The notes below the pieces were generated by a model. That model was not told the origin of the DNA, searched no databases, and saw only the letters and a list, made by a program, of their open reading frames with translations. Shown one piece after another: positions 25,891 through 34,362 of a stretch of 48,435 bases of DNA. The stretch comes from Streptomyces sp. I05A-00742 (lineage in GTDB: Bacteria > Actinomycetota > Actinomycetes > Streptomycetales > Streptomycetaceae): assembly GCF_013055795.1 (NCBI RefSeq), contig NZ_JABETO010000042.1, forward strand, positions 1 through 48,435. The letters are read 5' to 3'. The translations under genes were made by a program, and so were the position numbers. How positions within the stretch are numbered: the first letter of the stretch is position 1; every line of letters begins with the position of its first letter.

Positions 25891-28800
25891 TTGCCGGGCG
25901 ACCATTTCGACATCGCGGAACCGCTGCTCGTCCGCATGGCGAGCACCCCTCGCGAGGAGCTGCGCCCACAGGCCGCCGCGGGATCTCCGACGGGCATGCG
26001 CGAACTCGCCGCCGACCCGCTGCTGCGCGAGGCGATCCAGGTCGCCAGCACCAGCCTGGCGGACCGGCTCGATGAGCTCGATGCCGGGGCGGTCGTCAAC
26101 GACCGGCGCGCGACCAGTGCGGCACTCTCCGTCACCCGGTACGCCCTGCGCGCCGGCGGCAGGCCCACTCCCTTCGGCCTCTTCGCGGGAGTGAGCCCGG
26201 CAAGCATCGGTGACACGGCGCATGTCGACATCCGTGGGCCCGGGCGGAAACAGGTACGCCTCGACGCCGAATGGCTCGACGCCCACGTTCGGGACCTGCT
26301 CGCCTCACCGACGGTCCGCAGGGAGGTCACGGTCGTTCTCAACGACCTCTGCCACCGCCGGGGCGAACGTCTGGTACTGCCGACGGCCGAGGGCGAGACA
26401 ACGCTGCGTCGCACCGCGCTTGTCGCCCTGTTGACCGAAGCGGCGGCGAGTCCGGTCGCCTACCACGAACTGCTGGACAACGCCGCCACCGCCTTTCCCG
26501 ACATCGCCGCCGACGACGTCGACACCGTGCTGGCACAACTCGTCCGGCACGACTTCCTGCTGACGTCGATCACGCCACTCGACCTGGGTGCCGAGGCGCT
26601 GGACCGGGTGGAGACCGCACTCGCGACCGCTCCGGAAGCGGCCGCGACGTTTCGGCGGATCCGCGACGGGCTCCGGGCCTATGAGCTGACAGCTCCCGGC
26701 AAGGGCTCCGAAGCCTGGCGCCGGGCCCTGCGACCGACCGGGTCGGTCACCTCGTCCGGCCGCCCGCCGATCCACGTCGACCTTCGCATGGACGCGGACA
26801 TCCGGTTGCCCCGCATCGTGGCCCAGGAGGCCGAGGCCTACGCGTCCGCCATGTGGGCCATCTCGCCGGAGGGGCGTACCCATGCCCATATGCGCCGGTA
26901 CTGTGACCGCTTCCTGGAGAAGTACGGGACGGACGCGCTCGTCCCGCTCGGGGAACTCGTGGACCGTCACCGCGGCCTGGGCTTCCCCGACACCTACGGC
27001 TCGTCCCCGGCGGACGACGGTTCACCGTCCGAACGGCCCGACGAGCCCCGCGAGCGCCGTCTGTTGACAGCGGAACTGGTGCACGACGCCCTGCTTCAGG
27101 AGGAACGGGAGCTCAGGCTCACACCGCAAGTGATCGACCGTATCGCCGCGACCGGCTCCGCGGTTCCCACCACCGCGCCGCCGTACTCACTGGAACTGTG
27201 CTTCCAGATTCTGGCGGACAACGTGACAGCCCTCGATCAGGGGGACTTCCGGTTGATCGGCAGCAGGCACTCCGGTTCCTGGACGGCAGGCGCGACCTCC
27301 GGCAGGTTCGCGGAACTGACCGGCCTCGCCGCTGATCTGTCACGTCTCATGAGCCGGCCGGCGGACGAGGGCGTCCTGCCCGCCCAGGTCGTCTTCCGGC
27401 CGCTCCGGCCCATGGCCCTCAACCTGGTCCAGGTCCCGCCCTTGCTCCCCCACCGGATCCCGGTCGGCGTCCATGCGGATCCCGGCCGACCGGACCACCT
27501 CGACTGGCGGCGTCTGCTCGTCCGCGCGACCACCTCACGGCTGCTGCTCGTGGACGAGCGGACCGGACGTCAGGTGCTGCCCGTGGTACCGCACATGGTG
27601 AGGCTCGACCGGGAGGCGCCCCACGTCGTGCGTCTGCTCGGGGACATCTCGCACGACAGGCCCCGGAACTGGCACGGATGGAACTGGTGCGGGCTGGAGA
27701 CCCTGCCCGTGCTGCCCCGTGTCACCTTCGGCAGGGTCACCGCCGCACCCCTGCGCTGGCTGCCGGACCGTCGCGTGCGTGAGGCCGCCTCGGCGCCGGA
27801 GCAGTGGGACGACGCCGTCCGGCGGTGGCAGGAGCGCTACCGCGTACCGGACCAGGTGCAGATCGTCCGCGAGGACCGGGTGTACGGCGTCGACCTGACG
27901 AGTCAGTGGCACCGCACGCTGCTGCGGGACGAGGTGCGCACCGGCCCCGGAGTGATCATCGCGGAGGATCCCGCGGCGGACGGCCGAGGACTCGGCTGGG
28001 CACAGGGGCACAGCACCGAAGTGGTCTTCCCCTTCGTCCGCCGGCGCCCGGCCGACGCCGCACGTCCGACCGGGAGCGCCCGCGCCACATCGACCGGCAT
28101 CCGGCACCTGCCCGGTGAGGAGTGGCTGTCCGTCAAGCTCTACGCGGCGGCGGACACCCATGACGAGTTGCTGCGCGCGTATCTCCCCGGGCTCCTCCGT
28201 GACGTGGTGCCCCACACCGACCACGGGTTCTTCATCCGCTACCGCGACCCGGAAGCCCACTTGCGTCTGCGGTTCCACGGCGTTCCCGCGACCCTCCGCT
28301 CGATCGTCCTGCCGGAACTCGCCCGCCACGCCCGGGCGATGCAGGACGCGGGAGCGGTGCGCGCCATGGTGCTGGACAGCTACGCACCGGAAACCGACCG
28401 CTACGGCGGCGAGGACGCGCTGCCGGCCGCCGAGCGACTGTTCTGCCTGGACAGCCAGTCCGCGCTCGCACACCTCACCCTGCTTCCCCACACCGGATCC
28501 ACCGTTCCCTCGGACGTGCTCTCGGCCGCGCATCACGCCCTCCTGCTGGAGTCGCTGGGGGACTGGGACTGGTGCTCATGGGCCGGGCGGGTGTTCCCCA
28601 AGAGGCCGGCACACCGGGCCTTCCAGCGCGTCCGCTCCTATGCCCGGAACCTGGTGCGTCCGGGCCAGGTCGCCACGGCGATCGGCGAGCGGCTCGCCGC
28701 CCCTTCCCTGGCCCGGCTGTGGACGGACGCGCCCGAGACCCGCGCCTACGGCCGGTTCCTCCTGGCGCCGGACGGCAGCGGCCTCCGCTCCCCCGCCCAC

Positions 28801-28944
28801 GAACGCTCCCTGCTCAGCCTGCTGCACATGCAGCACAACCGGCTGTTCGGTATCGACCCCGCCCACGAGGAAAGGGGTTACGCGATCCTGCGGGGCGCCG
28901 CACGGGATCACCTCGCGCGGCGGGACCGGGAGGCGAGGACATGA
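25891..28944 (+). CDS. LanB 2, full-length lantibiotic dehydratase
   Basis: This 1017-residue paralogue of LanB 1 has the glutamylation domain (SVTRYALRAGGRPTPFGLFA near 81) and the elimination domain (LPGEEWLSVKLYAAADTHDE, then FFIRYRDPEAHLRLRFHGVP). I chose the TTG at 25891 because AAGGAG lies 6 bases upstream and the protein then aligns exactly with the LanB 1 N-terminus (PGDHFDIAEPLLVRMA against RYDHYETVGPLSVRMA). A GTG at 25876 would add five residues and has a worse ribosome-binding site. The two LanBs are similar throughout but clearly diverged, so each may be tuned to its own precursor. The stop overlaps the LanC 2 start (ATGA). Confidence 0.92.
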   Translation: MPGDHFDIAEPLLVRMASTPREELRPQAAAGSPTGMRELAADPLLREAIQVASTSLADRLDELDAGAVVNDRRATSAALSVTRYALRAGGRPTPFGLFAGVSPASIGDTAHVDIRGPGRKQVRLDAEWLDAHVRDLLASPTVRREVTVVLNDLCHRRGERLVLPTAEGETTLRRTALVALLTEAAASPVAYHELLDNAATAFPDIAADDVDTVLAQLVRHDFLLTSITPLDLGAEALDRVETALATAPEAAATFRRIRDGLRAYELTAPGKGSEAWRRALRPTGSVTSSGRPPIHVDLRMDADIRLPRIVAQEAEAYASAMWAISPEGRTHAHMRRYCDRFLEKYGTDALVPLGELVDRHRGLGFPDTYGSSPADDGSPSERPDEPRERRLLTAELVHDALLQEERELRLTPQVIDRIAATGSAVPTTAPPYSLELCFQILADNVTALDQGDFRLIGSRHSGSWTAGATSGRFAELTGLAADLSRLMSRPADEGVLPAQVVFRPLRPMALNLVQVPPLLPHRIPVGVHADPGRPDHLDWRRLLVRATTSRLLLVDERTGRQVLPVVPHMVRLDREAPHVVRLLGDISHDRPRNWHGWNWCGLETLPVLPRVTFGRVTAAPLRWLPDRRVREAASAPEQWDDAVRRWQERYRVPDQVQIVREDRVYGVDLTSQWHRTLLRDEVRTGPGVIIAEDPAADGRGLGWAQGHSTEVVFPFVRRRPADAARPTGSARATSTGIRHLPGEEWLSVKLYAAADTHDELLRAYLPGLLRDVVPHTDHGFFIRYRDPEAHLRLRFHGVPATLRSIVLPELARHARAMQDAGAVRAMVLDSYAPETDRYGGEDALPAAERLFCLDSQSALAHLTLLPHTGSTVPSDVLSAAHHALLLESLGDWDWCSWAGRVFPKRPAHRAFQRVRSYARNLVRPGQVATAIGERLAAPSLARLWTDAPETRAYGRFLLAPDGSGLRSPAHERSLLSLLHMQHNRLFGIDPAHEERGYAILRGAARDHLARRDREART

Positions 28945-30239
28945 GCACGTCGCGTCGCCTCGCGGCCGTGGACGTCGTCCAGCACGTACTCGACCGGCTC
29001 ACCGTCACGGCGTTCTCCACGGCCGGCGCGCCCGGAGCCGGGGCTCCGGTTCCGGACCGCAGTCCCGACGAGTCCCTGGCGGACCTGTCGTTGGCCGACG
29101 GGCACCCCGGTATCTCCCTCGCCTTCAGCGGGACGGTCCCCCGGCGCCCCGGGCACGCCGCCCGGGCCCACGACCATCTGGCACGGGCGACATCCATCCT
29201 GGCCCGCGGTGACGAACCCGCGGCGGGCATCTACAACGGTCCCGGCTCGATGGCCTACGCCCTGCTGATCGCCCATCGGTCCACCGGCGGATACCGATCG
29301 GCGCTGGAAAGGCTCGACGACTTCCAACGGAACCTGGTGCGCACGTCCCTGCCCGAGATCACCGACGCGCCGGTCGCCAGCAACGGACAGTTCGAGGTCG
29401 TCCGGGGCCTGAGCGGCATCGGACGGTACCTGCTCGCACGGGGCGAGACCTGCGCCCCGGAGCTCCGCCTGCTCCTCGGCCACCTGGTGGAACTGGCGCA
29501 CGGCCGCGTGATGCTCCGAGGCCGTCCCGTACCCCGGTGGTGGACTGCGGTGCCCGCGTTGCCGGACCTGGAATCCGCGCTGCCCGACGGTCACCTGAAC
29601 CTCGGCCTCTCGCACGGCATCGCCGGCCCCCTGGCCCTGTTGTCCCTCGCGTGGCGGGACGGCGTCGTCGTGGAGGGCCACCGCGAGGCCATCGAGCAGC
29701 TGGTGGGTCTGTTCGAGGAGTGGACGACCGAGGACGGCGACGGCATCCGCTGGCCCGACTACCTCGGACTCACCGACTGGTCGGCAGGCTATGGCCGGCC
29801 GACCGGCCGGACGAAGCCTCCCTCCTGGTGCTACGGCGCGCCGGGCACTTCACGGGCGATCCAGCTGGCCGCCCTGGCCCTCGACCGGTCCGACTGGCAC
29901 GATCTCGTTCACCGCTCGCTGCTGCCGCTGCTCACCACGCCGCTCGACGCCTGGGGCACAGACACCCCTTGGCTGTGCCACGGCTGGGGCGGACTGCTCC
30001 ACCTGTTCGGCCTGCTGAAGGAGCACATCGACGACCCGCGACCGGCCCGTGTCCACGAGCAACTGGCCACCGCGGTCCTGGAACGGTTCGACACCGGCAC
30101 CCGATTCGGCTTCAGCTCACCGCACAGCAACGCCCCCGGCTTCCTGACCGGCGCCGCCGGCACCGCCCTCGCGCTCGACGCGTACGCGAACGGCGGGCGT
30201 GCGCACAGCGGGTGGGACATGGCGCTGCTCGTGAACTGA
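28941..30239 (+). CDS. LanC 2, lanthionine cyclase
   Basis: This 432-residue cyclase starts at the ATG at 28941, overlapping LanB 2 by 4 bp. Motifs are LGLSHGIAGPLALLSLAWRD (near 221), SWCYGAPGTSRAIQLAALAL (near 295) and LCHGWGGLLHLFGLLKEHID (near 344), giving the three zinc ligands and the catalytic histidine. It resembles LanC 1 along its length, including a shared middle segment (SNGQFEVVRGLSGIGRYLLA here, TNGEFETIRGLSGIGRHLLA in LanC 1). The likely substrate is precursor 2. Confidence 0.93.
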   Translation: MSTSRRLAAVDVVQHVLDRLTVTAFSTAGAPGAGAPVPDRSPDESLADLSLADGHPGISLAFSGTVPRRPGHAARAHDHLARATSILARGDEPAAGIYNGPGSMAYALLIAHRSTGGYRSALERLDDFQRNLVRTSLPEITDAPVASNGQFEVVRGLSGIGRYLLARGETCAPELRLLLGHLVELAHGRVMLRGRPVPRWWTAVPALPDLESALPDGHLNLGLSHGIAGPLALLSLAWRDGVVVEGHREAIEQLVGLFEEWTTEDGDGIRWPDYLGLTDWSAGYGRPTGRTKPPSWCYGAPGTSRAIQLAALALDRSDWHDLVHRSLLPLLTTPLDAWGTDTPWLCHGWGGLLHLFGLLKEHIDDPRPARVHEQLATAVLERFDTGTRFGFSSPHSNAPGFLTGAAGTALALDAYANGGRAHSGWDMALLVN

Positions 30240-30513
30240 GGCCGCTTTCCGGAGGGCAGCACTCCAGCCGGGTCCCCTGCCTGTGCCGAGGAAGGCGATA
30301 CGGGTCGCCGGCACGGATCTCATCGAGCGTCCCGACGAGCTCTATGCCGACACTCCAGACCCCATTCGCCCCCTCCGACGCCCCCGCCCGGCACCCGACA
30401 CGAACCGTTCACGGAGCGCCCATTCCGCGGAAATCCCGTCGAACCGCACCCACCGGACCGCCGCGCGGAAATCCGACCGACGGCTCCCCCGATTTCTCTC
30501 GGCGATTTCCCTG
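30240..30513. other. Intergenic region between LanC 2 and the P450 gene
   Basis: The gap from LanC 2 to the P450 is 381 bp in all. This part contains no convincing hairpin terminator. Open frames here lack ribosome-binding sites or run into the P450 start out of frame, so I annotate no gene. Confidence 0.5.
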
Positions 30514-30541
30514 TTGCCGGACCCCACCGGCTCAGTACGAT
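30514..30541 (+). promoter_or_regulatory. Possible promoter of the P450 gene
   Basis: TTGCCG (30514-30519) and TACGAT (30536-30541) are 16 bp apart, ending 79 bp before the P450 start. The distance to the start resembles that of the two precursor promoters, but the hexamers differ. Confidence 0.35.
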
Positions 30542-30620
30542 GCGTCGTCTCGTATTCAAGTATCAACCCCCGTCGGTTGCACGGCAGTTCGGCGGTCGCG
30601 GACGACGAGGAGGAACGCGG

Positions 30621-31895
30621 ATGAGCGATGCGCGCCCACGGCGCCAGGGGCGGGTGCGGATTCGTACCCAGGAATCCCCCGCGTCCCGGAATTCCGGCGG
30701 GTCCCGTACATCCGACGGCGTACTTTTCGACCCGCTTTCCCCGTCCTTCCTCCTGGACCCCTATCAGGTCTATACCAAGCTGCGGCAAGAGGACCCGGTG
30801 CACCGGCACGAGGAACTCGGGCTGTGGGTGATATCCCGCTACGAGAACTGCCGGTATGTGCTCCAGGAGGACGGGCTCTTCGCGGCGGATCCGCGGCGGC
30901 CGCGCGGGGACGGACTGCCCGGGCCTGAGGAGGCGGGAACGCTGGCGGCCGAGGACCGGGCGCCCGTCCGGGAGCTGCTGACGCATGCCTTCCGGACGCA
31001 GGACCTCGGACAGCTGGCCGCGGATGTCCGGGAGTTCACCCGTGAGCGCCTCGCGTGGCTGCACAGCGAAGGCCGGGAGGAGGCGGACTTCGTCTCCGCG
31101 CTCGCGGTGCCCGTCGCCTCGTACGCGGCGGGCGCCCTGTTCGGCGGTGGGCTCGCGCGGTGGGACGGGTACCTGGACGCCTGCGCGGACGCGGTCCGGG
31201 GCATGACGGCCGGGGCCACGCCGGAGGAGACCGACGCGGGGCTGCGGGCCAGGGCGCTGCTGGGGCAGATGCTGCGCACCGAGTACCGGTACGCGCACGG
31301 CGGCAGCGACCGCAGGGGCGGTCTCCTGCGCTACCTGCGGCTGCACGAGGCCGAGCACTCGGTCGGGGCCGAGGCCCTGACGGGGTCACTCGGCGCCCTG
31401 CTGTTCGCGGCCCTCAACTCGGGCCGCCGGCTGCTCGGCAACACCCTGAACGCCCTTGTCCGCACTCCCGGGGCGCTCCGCGGGTTCGCCGGACTGAGCG
31501 GCGCGGGAACGGCCGTCGCCCTGGACGAACTGATGCGGTACGACAGCCCGTTCCAGGCCCAGGACCGGACGGTGACCGCCGCGACCACCCTGGGCGGCCG
31601 GCGGCTGGCCGCCGGCGACCGGGTCAGGGTGCTGCTGGGCTCCGCCCACCGGGACCCCGAGGCGTTCCCCCACCCCGACCGCCTGGACCTCTCCCGCAGC
31701 CCCAACCCCCACTTCGCCTTCGGCGTGGGCCCCCACTCCTGCCTCGGGGTACCCCTGGCCCTGCTGGAGGCCCGCGTCCTGCTCACGGAGTTCGCCACCG
31801 CGCACCCGGACAGCACCCCCGTCGGGGACGGCACCCGGGAGCCCCACCCCACCCTGCGCGGCTTCACCGCGCTTCCGGTCACCCTCCCGCACTGA
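30621..31895 (+). CDS. Cytochrome P450 with atypical I-helix
   Basis: This 424-residue soluble bacterial P450 has its ATG at 30621 after GAGGAGGAA. The heme loop is FAFGVGPHSCLGV with the thiolate at Cys374, and the K-helix ExxR is in LDELMRYDSPFQAQDR (near 304-307). The I-helix is unusual: where most P450s have A-G-x-D/E-T, this one reads AALNS (residues 263-267), replacing the acid with Asn266 and Thr with Ser267. Proton delivery may therefore differ. It faces the same way as the lanthipeptide genes, 381 bp after LanC 2. A tailoring role, as for MibO in the class I lanthipeptide microbisporicin, is possible but not shown. The first 40 residues are Arg-rich and probably disordered. No ferredoxin is adjacent. 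Confidence 0.9.
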   Translation: MSDARPRRQGRVRIRTQESPASRNSGGSRTSDGVLFDPLSPSFLLDPYQVYTKLRQEDPVHRHEELGLWVISRYENCRYVLQEDGLFAADPRRPRGDGLPGPEEAGTLAAEDRAPVRELLTHAFRTQDLGQLAADVREFTRERLAWLHSEGREEADFVSALAVPVASYAAGALFGGGLARWDGYLDACADAVRGMTAGATPEETDAGLRARALLGQMLRTEYRYAHGGSDRRGGLLRYLRLHEAEHSVGAEALTGSLGALLFAALNSGRRLLGNTLNALVRTPGALRGFAGLSGAGTAVALDELMRYDSPFQAQDRTVTAATTLGGRRLAAGDRVRVLLGSAHRDPEAFPHPDRLDLSRSPNPHFAFGVGPHSCLGVPLALLEARVLLTEFATAHPDSTPVGDGTREPHPTLRGFTALPVTLPH

Positions 31896-32079
31896 GGCGA
31901 GGGCTCATCCGGACGGCTCAGGACGGCTCCGAGCCCGAGGGCGGCGGCCACACCACGCCCGCCGCCCGCTTCTCCCCGCTCAGCGGTGCGCCGGCTCGTC
32001 CCGGGGCAGGAGCGAAGCACATGAACGTCGGCCGAATGCGCTCCCATGAGGGTGTCCCCCGACCGCCGGCAAAAGAGAA

Positions 32080-32118
32080 GCCCCCGCCCCGCCCCGGTCA
32101 CCGGGACGGAGCAGGGGC
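32080..32118 (-). terminator. Intrinsic-type terminator of ABC operon 3
   Basis: Read on the minus strand, a GC-rich hairpin (inner stem CCCGG at 32093-32097 with CCGGG at 32101-32105, outer pairs GCCCC at 32080-32084 with GGGGC at 32114-32118) is followed by CTTCTCTTTT. It starts 25 bp after the last stop codon of operon 3. It also lies after the convergent P450 gene and could stop that transcript too. Confidence 0.65.
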
Positions 32119-32142
32119 GAAGGCCCTGCGGACGACGAACGC

Positions 32143-33303
32143 TTACGCCGCCCCCACCACCTGCTTCTCCTCCGCGAAGTGGCAGGCCGACTCGTGCGCG
32201 GCCGGGGTCTTCTTACCGGCGAAGACCTCGGGCACCGCCAGCAGCGGCACCTCCTCGGCGCACTTGTCCTCCGCCTTCCAGCAACGCGTGCGGAAGCGGC
32301 AGCCGGACGGCGGGTTGGCCGGCGAGGGGACGTCGCCGGTCAGGATGATGCGCTCGCGGCCCTCGCGGGCCTCGGGGTCGGGGACCGGGACGGCCGAGAG
32401 CAGGGCCTGGGTGTAGGGGTGGGTCGGGTGGTCGTAGATCTCGGAGTCGGTGCCGATCTCGGCCATCTTGCCCAGGTACATCACCCCCACCCGGTCGGAG
32501 ATGTGCCGGACGATCGACAGGTCGTGGGCGATGAAGATGTAGGACAGGTTGAACTCGTCCTGCAGCCGCTCCATCAGGTTGACGACCTGCGCCTGCACCG
32601 AGACGTCCAGCGCCGAGACGGGCTCGTCGCAGATGATGATCTCGGGGTTGAGCGCCAGCCCGCGGGCGATGCCGATGCGCTGCCGCTGACCGCCGGAGAA
32701 CTGGTGCGGGTAGCGGTTGACGTACTCGGGGTTGAGGCCGACGACGTCCAGGAGTTCCTGGACCCGCTTCCGGCGGTCGCCCTTGGGGGCCACCTCGGGG
32801 TGGATGTCGAAGGGCTCGCCGATGATGTCGCCGACGGTCATGCGCGGGTTCAGGGACGTGTACGGATCCTGGAACACCATCTGGATGTTGCGGCGCACGG
32901 CCTTCAGAGCCCGCCCCGACAGCTTGGTGATGTCCTGGCCCTTGTAGAAGACCTCGCCGGCGGTGGCCTTCTCCAGGGTCATCAGCAGCTTGGCGACGGT
33001 GGACTTGCCACAGCCGGACTCGCCGACGATGCCCAGCGTCTCGCCCTGGTAGAGGTCGAAGGAGACTCCGTCCACGGCCTTGACCGCGCCGATCTGCTTC
33101 TTGAAGAGGATGCCCTGCGTCAGCGGGAAGTGCTTGACGAGGTTGCGGACCTGGAGGATCGGCTCGCCGCGCTCGACCGGGGCGTCGAGGACGGCCTCGA
33201 CCTCGGCGGTCGTGCTCGCGTCCGCCACCTGCACCTCGGAGACGTTGGGCGTCGCGTCCACGGCCTCATCCGTCTTGCCGGACTTCTTGCCGGTCTCAGC
33301 CAT
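32143..33303 (-). CDS. Oligopeptide ABC transporter ATPase (DppF type), operon 3
   Basis: This 386-residue ATPase has an N-terminal extension of about 45 residues (MAETGKKSGKTDEAVDATPN onward, acidic and Lys-rich) absent from the operon 2 copy. Then come ILQVRNLVKHFPLTQGILFK, Walker A GESGCGKST, signature FSGGQRQRIGIARGL, Walker B IIICDEPVSALD (Cys in place of the usual Ala) and IAHD. The tail has GCRFRTRCWKAEDKC and ACHF. The ATG at 33303 overlaps the upstream DppD gene by 8 bp. It is the last gene of the operon. Confidence 0.94.
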   Translation of the reverse strand: MAETGKKSGKTDEAVDATPNVSEVQVADASTTAEVEAVLDAPVERGEPILQVRNLVKHFPLTQGILFKKQIGAVKAVDGVSFDLYQGETLGIVGESGCGKSTVAKLLMTLEKATAGEVFYKGQDITKLSGRALKAVRRNIQMVFQDPYTSLNPRMTVGDIIGEPFDIHPEVAPKGDRRKRVQELLDVVGLNPEYVNRYPHQFSGGQRQRIGIARGLALNPEIIICDEPVSALDVSVQAQVVNLMERLQDEFNLSYIFIAHDLSIVRHISDRVGVMYLGKMAEIGTDSEIYDHPTHPYTQALLSAVPVPDPEAREGRERIILTGDVPSPANPPSGCRFRTRCWKAEDKCAEEVPLLAVPEVFAGKKTPAAHESACHFAEEKQVVGAA

Positions 33304-34351
33304 GGATCGTCTCCTTCCAGAAGTGGCAGGCGCTCCGTCGGCCCGGCAGCGCCGCGCCGTCCGCCTCGGCCACATCGTGCAGCGCCGGGATCTCCTCGCG
33401 GCAGATGTCCTGCGCCTTGGGGCAGCGCGGGCTGAAGGCGCAACCCGTCGGGATGTGCAGCAGGTTGGGCGGCAGACCCTTGATCGCGTACAGCTCCTGG
33501 CCCTTCTGGTCCAGGCGCGGGATCGAGTCGAGCAGACCCCGGGTGTACGGGTGGGCCGGGCGCTTGTACAGCTCACCGACGGGCGCGGTCTCGACGATCC
33601 GGCCCGCGTACATCACCGCGATCTTGTCGGCGACGTCGGCGACGACGCCGAGGTCGTGGGTGATGAGGATGAGGCCCATATTGAACTCGCGCTGGAGCTC
33701 GGCGAGCAGGTCCATCACCTGGGCCTGGACCGTCACGTCCAGGGCGGTGGTGGGCTCGTCGGCGATGATCAGGTCCGGCTCCAGGGCCAGCGCCATCGCG
33801 ATCATGATGCGCTGGCGCATACCGCCCGAGAACTGGTGCGGGTAGTCGCCGACGCGGTCCTTGGCGGCCGGGATCCGGACGTGGTCCATCAGCTCGATGG
33901 CCTTGGCCTTGGCGTCCTTCTTCGACATGCCCTGGTGGATCCGGAACATCTCGCCGAGCTGGTAGCCCACGGAGAGCACCGGGTTCAGGGACGACAGCGC
34001 GTCCTGGAAGATCATGGCGATCTTCGCGCCACGGATCTTGCGGCGCTCCTCGTTGGGCATCGTCAGCATGTCCCGGCCGCGGAAGAGGATCTCCCCCTTG
34101 GGGATCTTCGCCGGCGGCATGTCGAGGATGCCCATGATGGCCTGTGCCGTCACGGACTTGCCGGAGCCGGACTCGCCGAGGACGGCGAGCGTCTCACCGG
34201 CGTCGACCGAGTAGTTGACGCCGTTGACGGCCTTGGCCACGCCGTCCCGGGTGTGGAACTCGACGTGCAGGTCGCGGACTTCGAGGAGCGGCCCGGCGTC
34301 CTGGCTCTTCTTCTCGGGGACGTCCGCGGTCTTCTCGGTAGTCGTGGTCAC
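33296..34351 (-). CDS. Oligopeptide ABC transporter ATPase (DppD type), operon 3
   Basis: This 351-residue ATPase starts at a GTG at 34351 with GAGGGAGG five bases upstream (VTTTTEKTADVPEKKSQ). It has Walker A GESGSGKS, signature FSGGMRQRIMIAMAL, Walker B LIIADEPTTALD and ITHD. The oligo_HPY cysteines are in GCAFSPRCPKAQDIC and ACHFW. Most of the chain matches the operon 2 DppD, for example VQAQVMDLLAELQREF and RIPAAKDRVGDYPHQ. It lies 11 bp after the DppC gene. Confidence 0.94.
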   Translation of the reverse strand: MTTTTEKTADVPEKKSQDAGPLLEVRDLHVEFHTRDGVAKAVNGVNYSVDAGETLAVLGESGSGKSVTAQAIMGILDMPPAKIPKGEILFRGRDMLTMPNEERRKIRGAKIAMIFQDALSSLNPVLSVGYQLGEMFRIHQGMSKKDAKAKAIELMDHVRIPAAKDRVGDYPHQFSGGMRQRIMIAMALALEPDLIIADEPTTALDVTVQAQVMDLLAELQREFNMGLILITHDLGVVADVADKIAVMYAGRIVETAPVGELYKRPAHPYTRGLLDSIPRLDQKGQELYAIKGLPPNLLHIPTGCAFSPRCPKAQDICREEIPALHDVAEADGAALPGRRSACHFWKETIHG

Positions 34352-34362
34352 GTACGCCTCCC

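Noticed and set aside
30283..30624. 113-codon plus-strand ORF just before the P450, considered as a third precursor or small protein
   Set aside because: No ribosome-binding site, Arg/Pro-rich shadow-like composition, overlaps the P450 start out of frame, and no LDLDV-type leader.
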